From NCBI RefSeq assembly GCF_014641075.1, contig NZ_BMHP01000018.1, positions 1 through 47,233 of the forward strand: 47,233 bases of DNA. Direction: 5' to 3'. The notes under the pieces were generated by a model that saw only the letters and a list, made by a program, of their open reading frames with translations, had not been told where the DNA came from and searched no databases. Each line of letters starts with the position of its first letter. Within the stretch, counting starts at the first letter, position 1. A program made the position numbers and the translations under genes. Origin of the DNA: Paenibacillus nasutitermitis. GTDB lineage: Bacteria; Bacillota; Bacilli; Paenibacillales; Paenibacillaceae. This document shows, in pieces, positions 1-8,547 of this stretch.

Positions 1-445
1 AAGTGAAATATCTCCCATTGTCACTGATCCGCAAAAAACCATGTTTGTATATTTCCAATTTCCCTTTATACGGAGTGGCGACAATTTTGCCGGTCTGATT
101 ATGCAATCCTGCGTTGGAGGTGTCGGCCGAAGTAATGATATAAGACCACGCCCCCGGTAGCGTTGGAGCAAAACGCACTTTCCACGTATTCCCCCCGTCC
201 CAATAGCCCGGCAGGGTAATGACTGTGTTTCCCGGTCCATTGAACGTGGCGGAAATTTCATTGTCCATGAAAGGGTTATCGTACGACACCGTACTTGTAA
301 GAGTAATCTCCGCAACCTTCCACTGATCCACCTTCATTTCGACAGGTGCCGCCACCGCTAAACCGCCCGAACCGACTATAGAAATAAGTAAACACAGTAA
401 CATAAATACCGAAATTGTTTCTTTTCCTTTCCGATTGCGTACCAT
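1..445 (-). CDS. Secreted DUF5060/DUF4038-type glycosidase, N-terminal part
   Basis: The 3' end lies outside the window; only the first 148 codons are visible. The start ATG is at 445-443, behind an AAAGGAGGG ribosome site. Residues 1 to about 32 form a signal peptide (basic MVRNRKGKE start, hydrophobic stretch, AVAAPV region). The mature part begins with an immunoglobulin-like fold typical of DUF5060 (FNGPGNTVITLPGYWDGGNTW, with WKVRFAPTLPGAWSY nearby). It then enters a KHGFLRISDNGRYF segment, which in this family opens the DUF4038 (apiosidase-like) TIM barrel. The gene follows a sugar importer on the same strand, so it is probably an exported enzyme that releases the sugar taken up by that importer. 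Family assignment is by motif memory only, and the catalytic domain is not visible. Confidence 0.65.
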   Translation of the reverse strand, partial: MVRNRKGKETISVFMLLCLLISIVGSGGLAVAAPVEMKVDQWKVAEITLTSTVSYDNPFMDNEISATFNGPGNTVITLPGYWDGGNTWKVRFAPTLPGAWSYIITSADTSNAGLHNQTGKIVATPYKGKLEIYKHGFLRISDNGRYFT

Positions 446-477
446 ACCTAAACGCCCTCCTTTATAATTGGTAAAGT

Positions 478-690
478 TTACGGCATTGTATCGTTTCCGA
501 ATACGCCGCGGATTGCCTCCAAATATTGCATGCCGGGAAAACGCGGCTTTGCTGCCTTTACCAGCTCCCATTCCTTGCTTAACTCCATTTTTTCATATTG
601 GTTTACTGAGTTTTTATCCTTTAACGGCCCAGCCGTGATACATGCACCACCTACTTTCACGAGTCTTCTTCTATCCCTTAACCGCACCAA
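478..690 (-). other. Possible small ORF or gene scrap
   Basis: An open frame of up to 70 codons starts with TTG inside the last codons of the upstream permease and ends just before the DUF5060 gene. A more likely start would be the GTG at about 657 or an internal ATG giving some 36 residues (MELSKEWELVKAAKPRF...). The peptide is hydrophilic and helical, with no signal peptide or membrane segment. It could be a small protein or the C-terminal scrap of a lost gene. I do not recognise it. Confidence 0.2.
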
Positions 691-1492
691 CGGCTACTCC
701 ACTATAGAAATGCTTCTGATTGAGCAAGAAAAATAGAAACGGCGGAATAAATGAGAGACACATGAGTGCAAAAATAGATCCATAGTCGGTCTGTGTTTTG
801 CTAGAGAATGCATAAACAAGCAGAGGCAAAGGAAATTTCGCACTATCCCGCAGGAAAAGCATCCCCGTAAAAAAATTATTCCACATCCCTAACGCGGTAA
901 GTACGATAAATGCAATCATAACGGGTTTGGAAAGCGGAAGAATAAGATAAAGATACCTTCTGAAATAACCAAATCCATCAATAATAGCCGATTCATCCAG
1001 TGCACGGGGAATGGACTTAATAAATCCGCTGAATAGCAAAATTCCCATGGGAATCGTTCCCGTTGTGAATAACAGGATCATGACCGATCTGGTGTTAACC
1101 AGATCAAGCTTCATAACAATCGTGTAAAGAGCCGAGAGGCTTGAAGTTGCAGGAATCATCATCGACATAAGAAAAAAATAATAGATGAGCCCGAATATTT
1201 TTTCTCCGCGCCTTGCAATTGAATATCCTGCAAGGGATACAATGAACACGGCTGCTGCACTTGAAGCAGCTACATAGAACACCGAGTTGAACAGGCTCAA
1301 ATAGAAATCATTTTTCGACAGAATAGTGAAATAATTCTTAAATTCAAGTTTCTCTGGCAGAAATGTGATCCGGTTGATTTCAATGTTATTTTTAAAGCTG
1401 TTTAGTATAACCACCGCTACTGGAAACAGCGCCATGACCAGAAAGAACAAAACGTACACATATTTCAACGAGTGAGATATCCTGGCTATCAC
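671..1492 (-). CDS. Sugar ABC transporter permease, MalG type
   Basis: This 273-residue inner-membrane subunit belongs to the CUT1 class of carbohydrate ABC importers. It has about six membrane helices, beginning with YVYVLFFLVMALFPVAVVIL. The cytoplasmic EAA loop that docks the ATPase is seen as ESAIIDGFGYFRRYLYLILP. The C-terminus GAVKG is typical of MalG-type permeases. The start is a GTG at 1492 that shares four bases with the TGA of the preceding permease gene, so the two are translationally coupled. With the lipoprotein gene at 2508-3875 it forms one importer. No ATPase gene lies nearby; such importers usually share an MsmX-like ATPase encoded elsewhere. The substrate is unknown. Confidence 0.92.
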   Translation of the reverse strand: MIARISHSLKYVYVLFFLVMALFPVAVVILNSFKNNIEINRITFLPEKLEFKNYFTILSKNDFYLSLFNSVFYVAASSAAAVFIVSLAGYSIARRGEKIFGLIYYFFLMSMMIPATSSLSALYTIVMKLDLVNTRSVMILLFTTGTIPMGILLFSGFIKSIPRALDESAIIDGFGYFRRYLYLILPLSKPVMIAFIVLTALGMWNNFFTGMLFLRDSAKFPLPLLVYAFSSKTQTDYGSIFALMCLSFIPPFLFFLLNQKHFYSGVAVGAVKG

Positions 1493-2403
1493 AATTCCAC
1501 CTCTCTTTTTCGCGTAATCCGAAGTTGAATGATAGAAAGTGTGGCAATAAATAGGAAGAATACAAAACCCATTGCACTGCCCAATCCAAACTGATTACGA
1601 GTAAATAGTACCTTGTAGATTAATGTTGTTATTGTAGTCGTGGAGTTGTTCGGGCCTCCATCGGGCGTCATCAGGAAAGGTAGATCAAATATTTGCAATG
1701 AGCCAACTATGCCCATAAACCACAATACGCTTAACGATGGCATGATCAGTGGGAAAGTAATCCTAAAGAATTTCGCCAGTCCATGGGCTCCGTCAAGATC
1801 AGCCGCTTCATTCACTTCCTTGGGAATTCCGTTAAGGCCGGCAGTAATGAGGACAATCCCTACCCCGAGGCTTTCGAACATATTAACGAAAATAATCGTA
1901 TTCATAGCTGTGGCTTGATTTCCAAACCAGTCTATGGGTTCCTTGATCAGGTGGAGCTGCTCCAATATCATATTGATGTATCCGGTATACTGGAAAATAT
2001 TGCGCCATGATAAGGACATAACTACAGCGCTGATCACAAGCGGAATATAAAATATCGCTCTCGCAATATTTTTTCCTTTGAAGTTTCTATATAGCATTAA
2101 TGCGAGAGATAACTGCAATACTGTCCCAACGCTCATAGAAACTACCGCGAAATAAATTGTATTCCAAAAGGCTTGCAAAAAAAGCGGCTCGTTAAATACA
2201 TTTTTAAAGTTATTCAGGCCAATGAAATTATAATTCAGACTCATTCCGTTCCAGTCCGTCAGCATATAGACCATGTTAAGAAAAAGCGGGCAAATCGTGA
2301 ATACCGCATATAGAATCAATGCTGGAACTACTGCAACTAAGGCACTCAACATTTCATTCTTGAAGGAAAGTTTAGATTTTCTGATGGCCACGATTGGTTT
2401 CAT
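1489..2403 (-). CDS. Sugar ABC transporter permease, MalF/UgpA type
   Basis: This 304-residue integral membrane protein is the first of the two permeases of the importer. The EAA loop reads EAADLDGAHGLAKFFRITFP. Helices include the N-terminal ALVAVVPALILYAVFTICP and a C-terminal FFLFIATLSII segment. The start ATG at 2403 follows the lipoprotein gene after a 104-bp gap that contains a strong hairpin. Its last codons overlap the GTG of the partner permease by four bases. It should form the heterodimeric channel with the 671-1492 product. Confidence 0.92.
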   Translation of the reverse strand: MKPIVAIRKSKLSFKNEMLSALVAVVPALILYAVFTICPLFLNMVYMLTDWNGMSLNYNFIGLNNFKNVFNEPLFLQAFWNTIYFAVVSMSVGTVLQLSLALMLYRNFKGKNIARAIFYIPLVISAVVMSLSWRNIFQYTGYINMILEQLHLIKEPIDWFGNQATAMNTIIFVNMFESLGVGIVLITAGLNGIPKEVNEAADLDGAHGLAKFFRITFPLIMPSLSVLWFMGIVGSLQIFDLPFLMTPDGGPNNSTTTITTLIYKVLFTRNQFGLGSAMGFVFFLFIATLSIIQLRITRKREVEL

Positions 2404-2434
2404 TGAATGATTGTTATCCCTTCATTTCGCTTAT

Positions 2435-2480
2435 TACCGTAGAGCGCCCTATCTTGCTCGGGATACGACGCTCTTCGGTA
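2435..2480 (-). other. Hairpin between lipoprotein and permease genes
   Basis: Arms TACCG-t-AGAGCG (2435-2446) and CGCTCT-t-CGGTA (2469-2480) can form an 11-bp stem with one mismatch, and inner TATC/GATA pairing is possible. No T-run follows in the direction of transcription. I read it as an mRNA-stabilising or partial-attenuation hairpin that would favour lipoprotein over permease synthesis, rather than a full terminator. Confidence 0.5.
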
Positions 2481-2507
2481 CATATCAATTCCTGACTTTA
2501 TTTTCCG

Positions 2508-3875
2508 TTATTCTAACTTTTTTACGGATTCCTTAACGATATCCCACTCTGTCTGAAGGTCTTTTAGCGACTTCTCCACGGTGACACCGCTATTGATAGC
2601 ATCGAACATCGCTTTTTTATAAACATCCCCGAAAGAGGCCGGAACTTCATATTTGTCAGGATCACCGATAACCTTATTAACGTTAGGAGCATAAAGCTGA
2701 TCATTTGATTGCTGTAATGCCGGGTCTAGTTCCAGCTTAATCCCCGGATGTATTGTCGTTGCTCCCATGCCTTGCACCATCATTTTAATGCTGTCAATGG
2801 AAGTCAAGCCATCGAATGCTTTTTTCGCCTGTTCTGGATATTTGGTCTTTGCATTGATCGCCAATCCATATCCTGGTGAAACCGTCATATTAATCTTTTT
2901 ATTAGAATCAGCCGGATAAGGTAGCATGAATGAATTGAGCTTGAATTTCGCAGGATCAGCTTTTGTAATGGCTTCCAAAGTAGGAACCCAATTCCCTTGA
3001 GGCAGCATCGCAGCTCTGCCATCTGCGAAATACTGGACAGACTGGTCATATTTCAAAGTTGCAGAAGCTTTGGATACGTAACCTCCATCAGACAGCTTCT
3101 TCAGCATGGTGAATGTGCTTTCATAGATTTGCGGAATGGTGGCCGTACCTTCAACCAATGCATTAACTGCGTTTTTTATTCCTTGGTTGTTAACAGTAAC
3201 GTCTCTGAATGGATTGGCTAACAGCCTGTATCCTGCCCAGTCTCCCGCACCAAATACCAATGGATCGACTCCGCTTGCTTTAATTGCCTCGCAGACTTGA
3301 TAGAATTCTTCCATCGTTGTAGGCACGGAAAGATTTAATTTATCAAAGATGACTTGATTATAAAAGATCATATTCGTGCTGGCCCCGCTGTCGACCACAG
3401 ACAGATAAACTTTGCCATTTATCTCCCGCGCATTGTACAGTTCCGGCAAATTTTCTTTAAGATCCTGAATTGAAGGCCGGTCAGTTACATCCATGAGATA
3501 TCCGTTTTCTGCCCACTGTGGTGTCTCTCCCCTGTCCATGAACAACAGATCCGGCGCGTCTCCGGATTGAAACCGTGTCGTATATATGGTCTGCCAACTG
3601 TTCCCATCAATAATTTCTTCTTTAAGCTGAATATCTGGATTAGCTTTGTTCCAAGCCTCTATTGCCGGTGTAAGTTCGTTCTTGGAGTACCAATCAATTA
3701 TTGTAAGGGTGACAGGTTCTACTGGCTCTGCGGAAGCACCTTCAGTTGGTGTTGTAGAAGCAACGCTACCCGCCGATGCAGGTGTATTCTCTTTATTCCC
3801 ATTCGTCCCGCATCCTGCTAATAATGCAACGATAAGAATCGATACAATTCCAAATGATATAAAGCGCTTTCTCAT
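2508..3875 (-). CDS. Sugar-binding lipoprotein of ABC importer
   Basis: A 455-residue extracytoplasmic solute-binding protein of the family-1 (MalE-like) type. The signal peptide has a lipobox ending LLAGC, with the acylated cysteine at residue 22, followed by a Ser/Thr/Pro/Glu-rich linker (about 25-55). The mature domain starts at VTLTIIDWY. It contains DLLFMDRGETPQWAENGYLMDVTD, GRAAMLPQGNWV and the C-terminal EKSLKDLQTEWD segment usual in this family. It is the first gene of the cassette and is divergent from a YesM/YesN pair that probably senses the same sugar or controls this operon. The sequence AAAGCGCTTT (3861-3870), which resembles the core of a CcpA site, lies in its first codons. 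Confidence 0.92.
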   Translation of the reverse strand: MRKRFISFGIVSILIVALLAGCGTNGNKENTPASAGSVASTTPTEGASAEPVEPVTLTIIDWYSKNELTPAIEAWNKANPDIQLKEEIIDGNSWQTIYTTRFQSGDAPDLLFMDRGETPQWAENGYLMDVTDRPSIQDLKENLPELYNAREINGKVYLSVVDSGASTNMIFYNQVIFDKLNLSVPTTMEEFYQVCEAIKASGVDPLVFGAGDWAGYRLLANPFRDVTVNNQGIKNAVNALVEGTATIPQIYESTFTMLKKLSDGGYVSKASATLKYDQSVQYFADGRAAMLPQGNWVPTLEAITKADPAKFKLNSFMLPYPADSNKKINMTVSPGYGLAINAKTKYPEQAKKAFDGLTSIDSIKMMVQGMGATTIHPGIKLELDPALQQSNDQLYAPNVNKVIGDPDKYEVPASFGDVYKKAMFDAINSGVTVEKSLKDLQTEWDIVKESVKKLE

Positions 3876-3908
3876 TGATGAATCCCCCTGATTATGAATT
3901 TTACCGAG

Positions 3909-3929
3909 CTGATCATATGCATCTGATCA
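3909..3929. promoter_or_regulatory. Direct repeat in divergent promoter region
   Basis: CTGATCA occurs twice (3909-3915 and 3923-3929), 14 bp apart, in the 220-bp gap between the divergent lipoprotein and sensor-kinase genes. AraC-type regulators commonly bind direct repeats, so this could be an operator for the adjacent response regulator. The repeat is short and may be chance. Confidence 0.25.
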
Positions 3930-4095
3930 ACCGGTTTGTGACATCCCTAGCTTAGCATTGAAATTGAAGTGTTAAATAGGGGGAATAACTTAAGAAAAGG
4001 AGTGCTTTTTTATTCAGTTTCCTTTCTTCCACTGATTTCATAAGGGAGTGATGATAGAATAATGATTATCAGCTAATCAGATCGCCGGACAGAAG

Positions 4096-5952
4096 GTGGA
4101 GAAAGCCATAGCTAAAACTCACATTTTTAATCGAAACATTGTCTACAAGCTTTTTGCCATCATGCTTCTGCTTACGATCATCCCGATCCTTATATTTGGA
4201 ATTGCATCCTATTATTTGTCTGCTCGTGTGATGGAGAGCGATTCGATCAAGAACAGCCAGCTATCGAATGAGCAAATCCTTATCAATATGAACAACATTA
4301 TCAGCACGCTGCAACAGCAGTCCTATGCACTGAACATGAGCTTAAAGGATATCCTGCCGATCGTTACGACATCCCCTGAAACTAATCCGAATTACAACGA
4401 TGTACAGGTAAGAGTAAAGAATTATATGTCTACCTTGCTATTGTCCAATAAAAATATTAACTCTATCATCATTTATAACTTGGAAGGCTACCCTATCTTT
4501 TATATTGATAAGTCTGGAGGATCATTGCCATTAATTTCTTCCAGCGGGGAGTCATGGTTTGAACGGGCCATCCGCTTAAAGGGAGCTCCGGATTTATTAG
4601 AGCCGCACTCCAATAACACAACAAGTATAGTAGGAAGAAAAACAACCGTTATTTCGATAGGAAGAGCATTAGTCGATATCATTAACTCCCCTAAATACGA
4701 AACTAAAGGCGTACTTGTAGTGGATAGTAGCATTACCAATTTCGCCGATGCAGTAGCCACTAGTGGAGCTACACCGGATGTCCTGAACGTTATTTACAGC
4801 AACGGCGGAAACGTTATCTATTCCAAAGGTGCTCTGAGTGAACCGGAATATGCGAAACTGTTTTCCACCATCAATAAGTCTGAAAAATCTACATTAAATA
4901 TGAAACTAGATAACAAAGACTATTTGATTACCAGTAATCCTTCTTCACAGTTCGGCTGGACTGCCGTTACCGCGATTCCTATTTCCACACTGCAAGCCAA
5001 GAGCGTATTTATCAAACAGATTAATATTTCGCTTGCCTTAATCATGGTATTCCTATGTCTGGCAGGCTCGGTTGGAATCAGCATATGGATCACATCCCCT
5101 CTAAAAAAACTGATGCGTGCTTTTGTAAAGCTCCGCAATGGCAACTTTGAAGCTCAGGTTGAGATCAGGGGGCAAGACGAATTCAGCATTATTGGGCTAT
5201 CATTCAATATGATGGTGCGGAATATTAAACAGCTGATTATGGAGAAATATGAAATGACGCTGCTTCACCGACAGGCTGAGCTTGAGATTCTGCAAAGTCA
5301 GATCAATCCACACTTTCTGTACAATACCCTAAACTCCATAACAGCCGTTATCAAACGAAAGGATTATGAGAATTCAGTAGAAATGATTATGAGTCTCTCT
5401 GACATTTTTCGTTATTCACTCAACAAAGGGGTATATATTGTCACCATTGCGGACGAACTGGAGAATATCCGGAAATATTTGTTTCTTCAGCATTTCCGTT
5501 TCGCTGACAGGTTCAGTGTAAGCTATGACATCGCCAACGATGCTTTGCAATGCCCTATTCCACGGCTGACCCTGCAACCCATTATTGAGAATGCGATTAT
5601 TCATGGCTTGAAGGAAGCTGCCGAAGACGGGAAAATCTCTATCATAGTCAAAACATATGGAGATAAATGCTTCGTATATATTTCGAATACCGGAAATATC
5701 ATTGCACCGAAGAGAATAGAAGAAATCAATGCTTCTTTGGCACAAATACACTTCGGCTATACGGATAAGAAAGCAAATAAAATCAGTACGGGCATTTATA
5801 ATGTCTGTGCACGAATTAAGCTATTGCTAGGTGATGAATATGGTATAAAAATCATGAGCAGTCCCGAAATGATAACAACCGTAAAATGTACTCTCCCTAT
5901 TGATATAAAAAAAACGATAGGTGGCGATGTTGTTGAAGATTCTTATCGTTGA
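4096..5952 (+). CDS. Sensor histidine kinase, YesM type
   Basis: A 618-residue membrane histidine kinase. Residues about 17-40 form the first membrane helix (LFAIMLLLTIIPILIFGI). An extracytoplasmic Cache-like sensor domain follows, then a second helix near residue 310, a HAMP segment, and the HisKA_7TM-like His_kinase domain with QSQINPHFLYNTLNS; the phosphorylated His is residue 406. The C-terminal ATPase domain has LQPIIENAIIHGL (N box). The GTG start at 4096 is poorly supported: the only purine stretch touches the start codon, and an in-frame stop at 4063 leaves no ATG upstream. Its last 26-32 bases overlap the response regulator gene. It probably controls the divergent sugar cassette. 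Confidence 0.9.
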   Translation: MEKAIAKTHIFNRNIVYKLFAIMLLLTIIPILIFGIASYYLSARVMESDSIKNSQLSNEQILINMNNIISTLQQQSYALNMSLKDILPIVTTSPETNPNYNDVQVRVKNYMSTLLLSNKNINSIIIYNLEGYPIFYIDKSGGSLPLISSSGESWFERAIRLKGAPDLLEPHSNNTTSIVGRKTTVISIGRALVDIINSPKYETKGVLVVDSSITNFADAVATSGATPDVLNVIYSNGGNVIYSKGALSEPEYAKLFSTINKSEKSTLNMKLDNKDYLITSNPSSQFGWTAVTAIPISTLQAKSVFIKQINISLALIMVFLCLAGSVGISIWITSPLKKLMRAFVKLRNGNFEAQVEIRGQDEFSIIGLSFNMMVRNIKQLIMEKYEMTLLHRQAELEILQSQINPHFLYNTLNSITAVIKRKDYENSVEMIMSLSDIFRYSLNKGVYIVTIADELENIRKYLFLQHFRFADRFSVSYDIANDALQCPIPRLTLQPIIENAIIHGLKEAAEDGKISIIVKTYGDKCFVYISNTGNIIAPKRIEEINASLAQIHFGYTDKKANKISTGIYNVCARIKLLLGDEYGIKIMSSPEMITTVKCTLPIDIKKTIGGDVVEDSYR

Positions 5953-7573
5953 CGATGAAAAACTGGCGCGTGAAACCATTGTCTCTATGGTTGTCGAGTT
6001 CTCAGAGAAGATGTCATTCGATGTCGAGATTCTGGAGGCTAAAGACGGAGAAGAAGCATTGCATATCATTCAAGGATATCAACCGGAAATCGTGATCGCT
6101 GATATCATGATGCCTAATCTGAACGGCATTGAATTGCTTTCGCAAGTAAATGAACTAGAGCTTCCAACCCTGTTTATATTTGTAAGCGGTTTCGACTCTT
6201 TCGAGTATGCGCAGAAGGCTGTTTCATTGGGCGCCTTTTCCTATATCCTCAAACCGGTTCACCAGAACGAGATGGAAGAAATACTAACTAAGGCTCACAT
6301 CAAGCTTGAGAAGGAAACTAAAGCTGTAATAAGCAATCTACATCAGGATATTTTATTTAACAGGAACCTGAAGATTCTCCAGAAAAGCTTTATGACGAAG
6401 CTGGTTACGCACGTAAATAACACAGATGTCTCCGAGTCTATCGTTTTACAGCAATTGAAAGAAATCAATCTCCATTTTAGATATGACTGCTTTACCGTTA
6501 TGCTCATCCATCTCAACTTCATAGCAGAAGATAACGAACGATCACGAATTGAAATTGAATCTGATATTGTCCTGAAAGAAATATTCCTGAAGAACAATAT
6601 AGACGGCTACGAATTCGATGTGGATGGGAAGCTGGGTTATGTTCTTAACTTTACGTCATGCAGTAACATTAAAGAGATCATTTCCGATTGCTGCAACCAA
6701 GTTACACAGTATCTAAACAGCTTCTCCCACTGCACCATATCGACTGGGATTGGCCTGTTTACGAGCAGCCTTAACATGTTGCACACCTCTTACCGTGATT
6801 CAACCAATGCACTATTTCAAATCTGGTTTAAGTTTCAATCTGCTAACGATGTAACGCAAAACAACCTCGTATATTATGAGTCCGATCATGTTAACGAATC
6901 CATCATTGATGAAGAAATTAACGTTAATTATGTAGAAAATCTTAGGCATCAACTGGATTTAGGAGGAGCAAGCCATAACAAAACCGGTGCACTTGAACTC
7001 ATTAACAAATACTATTCTATATTTTTCAATAATCACCTTGGACTTCCCCATGATCTGATTTCAAATATGAATTTTCAAACCATTATGGTTTTGACCACAT
7101 TTTTGGATAAAGCCGGACTAGATCCCGATGATATTCTTGGCACCGAACTTTTCCTGTACAACAAGCTTAATTCCTGTACAACTGCTGAAGCGGTATTGTT
7201 ATGGTGCGATGAGAAAATTACAATAGCACTCGATGCAACAAAGTCAGCCTTTGAAAATAACAATTCAAAATTGGTCAACCGTGTAAAGGAGTTTGTAAAA
7301 ACCAACATCGATAACAATGTCAGTCTGACTATGGCCGCTAATCATATTTTTATGACTCCACAATACTTAAGCAAAATTTTTCACCAGGTAGAAGGTGATA
7401 ACTTCGTAAACTATGTAAAGAAAGCAAAAATCGAACGAGCAAAACAACTGCTTAAACAAGGCTATAAACCAAACGAGGTTTCGGAGACATTAGGATTTAG
7501 CGATACCAAATATTTTTTCAAGGTTTTCAAGCAAGCTACCGGACTTTCCCCCTCTTCTTATAAAAAAATTTAG
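5927..7573 (+). CDS. Response regulator with AraC-type DNA-binding domain, YesN type
   Basis: 548 residues from the ATG at 5927, which follows an AGGTGG ribosome site; a GTG two codons upstream (5921) is the alternative. The N-terminal receiver domain has LIVDDEK, the phospho-acceptor Asp59 in VIADIMMPNLNG, and a conserved KPVH lysine. The middle 300 residues are a helical linker typical of YesN. The C-terminal 100 residues hold two helix-turn-helix motifs (LTMAANHIFMTPQYLSKIFH and PNEVSETLGFSDTKYFFKVF). It overlaps the kinase gene, so the pair is coupled. It presumably activates the sugar importer divergent to the pair. Confidence 0.92.
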   Translation: MLLKILIVDDEKLARETIVSMVVEFSEKMSFDVEILEAKDGEEALHIIQGYQPEIVIADIMMPNLNGIELLSQVNELELPTLFIFVSGFDSFEYAQKAVSLGAFSYILKPVHQNEMEEILTKAHIKLEKETKAVISNLHQDILFNRNLKILQKSFMTKLVTHVNNTDVSESIVLQQLKEINLHFRYDCFTVMLIHLNFIAEDNERSRIEIESDIVLKEIFLKNNIDGYEFDVDGKLGYVLNFTSCSNIKEIISDCCNQVTQYLNSFSHCTISTGIGLFTSSLNMLHTSYRDSTNALFQIWFKFQSANDVTQNNLVYYESDHVNESIIDEEINVNYVENLRHQLDLGGASHNKTGALELINKYYSIFFNNHLGLPHDLISNMNFQTIMVLTTFLDKAGLDPDDILGTELFLYNKLNSCTTAEAVLLWCDEKITIALDATKSAFENNNSKLVNRVKEFVKTNIDNNVSLTMAANHIFMTPQYLSKIFHQVEGDNFVNYVKKAKIERAKQLLKQGYKPNEVSETLGFSDTKYFFKVFKQATGLSPSSYKKI

Positions 7574-7589
7574 CAAATACAGCAAAAAG

Positions 7590-7820
7590 TCCTGCGGTGT
7601 CGGCCGCTAGAGCCTCCTTCGGAGCCGCCGCCCAACACCTCCAGGTACCCCGTGAGCTCCGCCTTATCCAGCTCCCGGTCCATCCATTCCTTGCAGGAAG
7701 CGCTCGCGCATCAGCGTGCGCGACACTTCGCGGTGCCGCTGGTGCCGCTCCAGGTTAAATGATCCGCTCGCGGCTGCGCTCCTCGTTCTCCGTAAACCTG
7801 AGGGACGGCCTCGAACATTA
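7590..7820 (-). pseudogene. GC-rich gene scrap, unidentified
   Basis: This 230-bp stretch is clearly richer in G and C than the AT-rich genes on either side. Read on the minus strand, two frames each give coding-like peptide (NLERHQRHREVSRTLMRE, then MDRELDKAELTGYLEVLGG), as if one gene had suffered a frameshift near 7690. No start or complete frame remains. I do not recognise the parent gene. It sits beside another broken gene. Confidence 0.3.
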
Positions 7821-7837
7821 GTCGATCATTAAAAAAG

Positions 7838-7868
7838 ACGTAACGGCATTATGCCGTTACGCCTTTTT
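7838..7868. terminator. Bidirectional terminator
   Basis: A near-perfect inverted repeat, GTAACGGCAT with ATGCCGTTAC, has A-rich sequence on the left (aaaaaag) and a T-run on the right (ccttttttg). It can act in both directions: after the response regulator on the plus strand and after the dioxygenase remnant on the minus strand. Its left arm overlaps the last codons of that remnant. Confidence 0.75.
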
Positions 7869-8530
7869 TGTATATGACCGGGTACATGTCTCCCTGAACG
7901 ATATCGCCATCTTTACCGCCTGAAGCCATGAATTGTTTGGTCGACAAGTATTGGTGTCGCTCATCGTACCGAAAGCGCGTTTCGCCGGTCATTAAGTGAA
8001 GCGCCGACGAGCGGCGTACCCGGTCCGAAATGTTAGGCCCGCTTCCGTGTATTGTCAAGCTGTGATGGAAGCTGACTTGACCCGCTTTCATGACGATCGG
8101 CATAGTTCGAAACACTTGTCCCTCAGGCACGTTCATTCCATTCTTTTGATTATCTAAATTTTGTTCGTAAAAGTCACTACCATTCAGAAGCCCCCATTGG
8201 TTGCTGCCCGGCACCATCATCATGCAGCCATTCTCTTCGTCAACGTCATCGTAAGCCACCCATGCCGTAAGCAACGTCTCTGGGTTCTGAAAGCACTTCC
8301 AATACGTATAGTCCTGATGCCAACCCACGTTTGAAGCGTGTCCTCCGGATTGTTCAGGTTTATGCAACAGCTGATCGGCCCAGAAACGGATTGTATCCGT
8401 CTCCGTCAAAGCAGCGGCAAGCTCGCCGATCACCGGATCGTGGGCGAGTGCACGGATCGTTAAGTCGGCATAGCTTTTTCACTCAGATTCCGCGTTTTCT
8501 CTATCGAACATAAAAACATTCAGAAGAGGC
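7849..8530 (-). pseudogene. Phytanoyl-CoA dioxygenase (PhyH) family, 5'-truncated
   Basis: The intact frame from 8433 gives 194 residues with the iron-binding HxD of a PhyH non-haem Fe(II)/2-oxoglutarate oxygenase (GWHQDYTYW), the distal His (IHGSGPN) and the following Arg (SDRVRRSS). PhyH proteins are normally 250-290 residues. Upstream, the same frame continues as NVFMFDRENAESE, a TGA, then KSYADLTIRALAHDP, so there is an in-frame stop near 8480. The first 60-80 residues are missing altogether, because the next gene's stop lies at 8548. The only initiation codon in the open part is a GTG. It is most likely an inactive remnant. Confidence 0.75.
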
Positions 8531-8547
8531 AAATATCCCATTGACCA

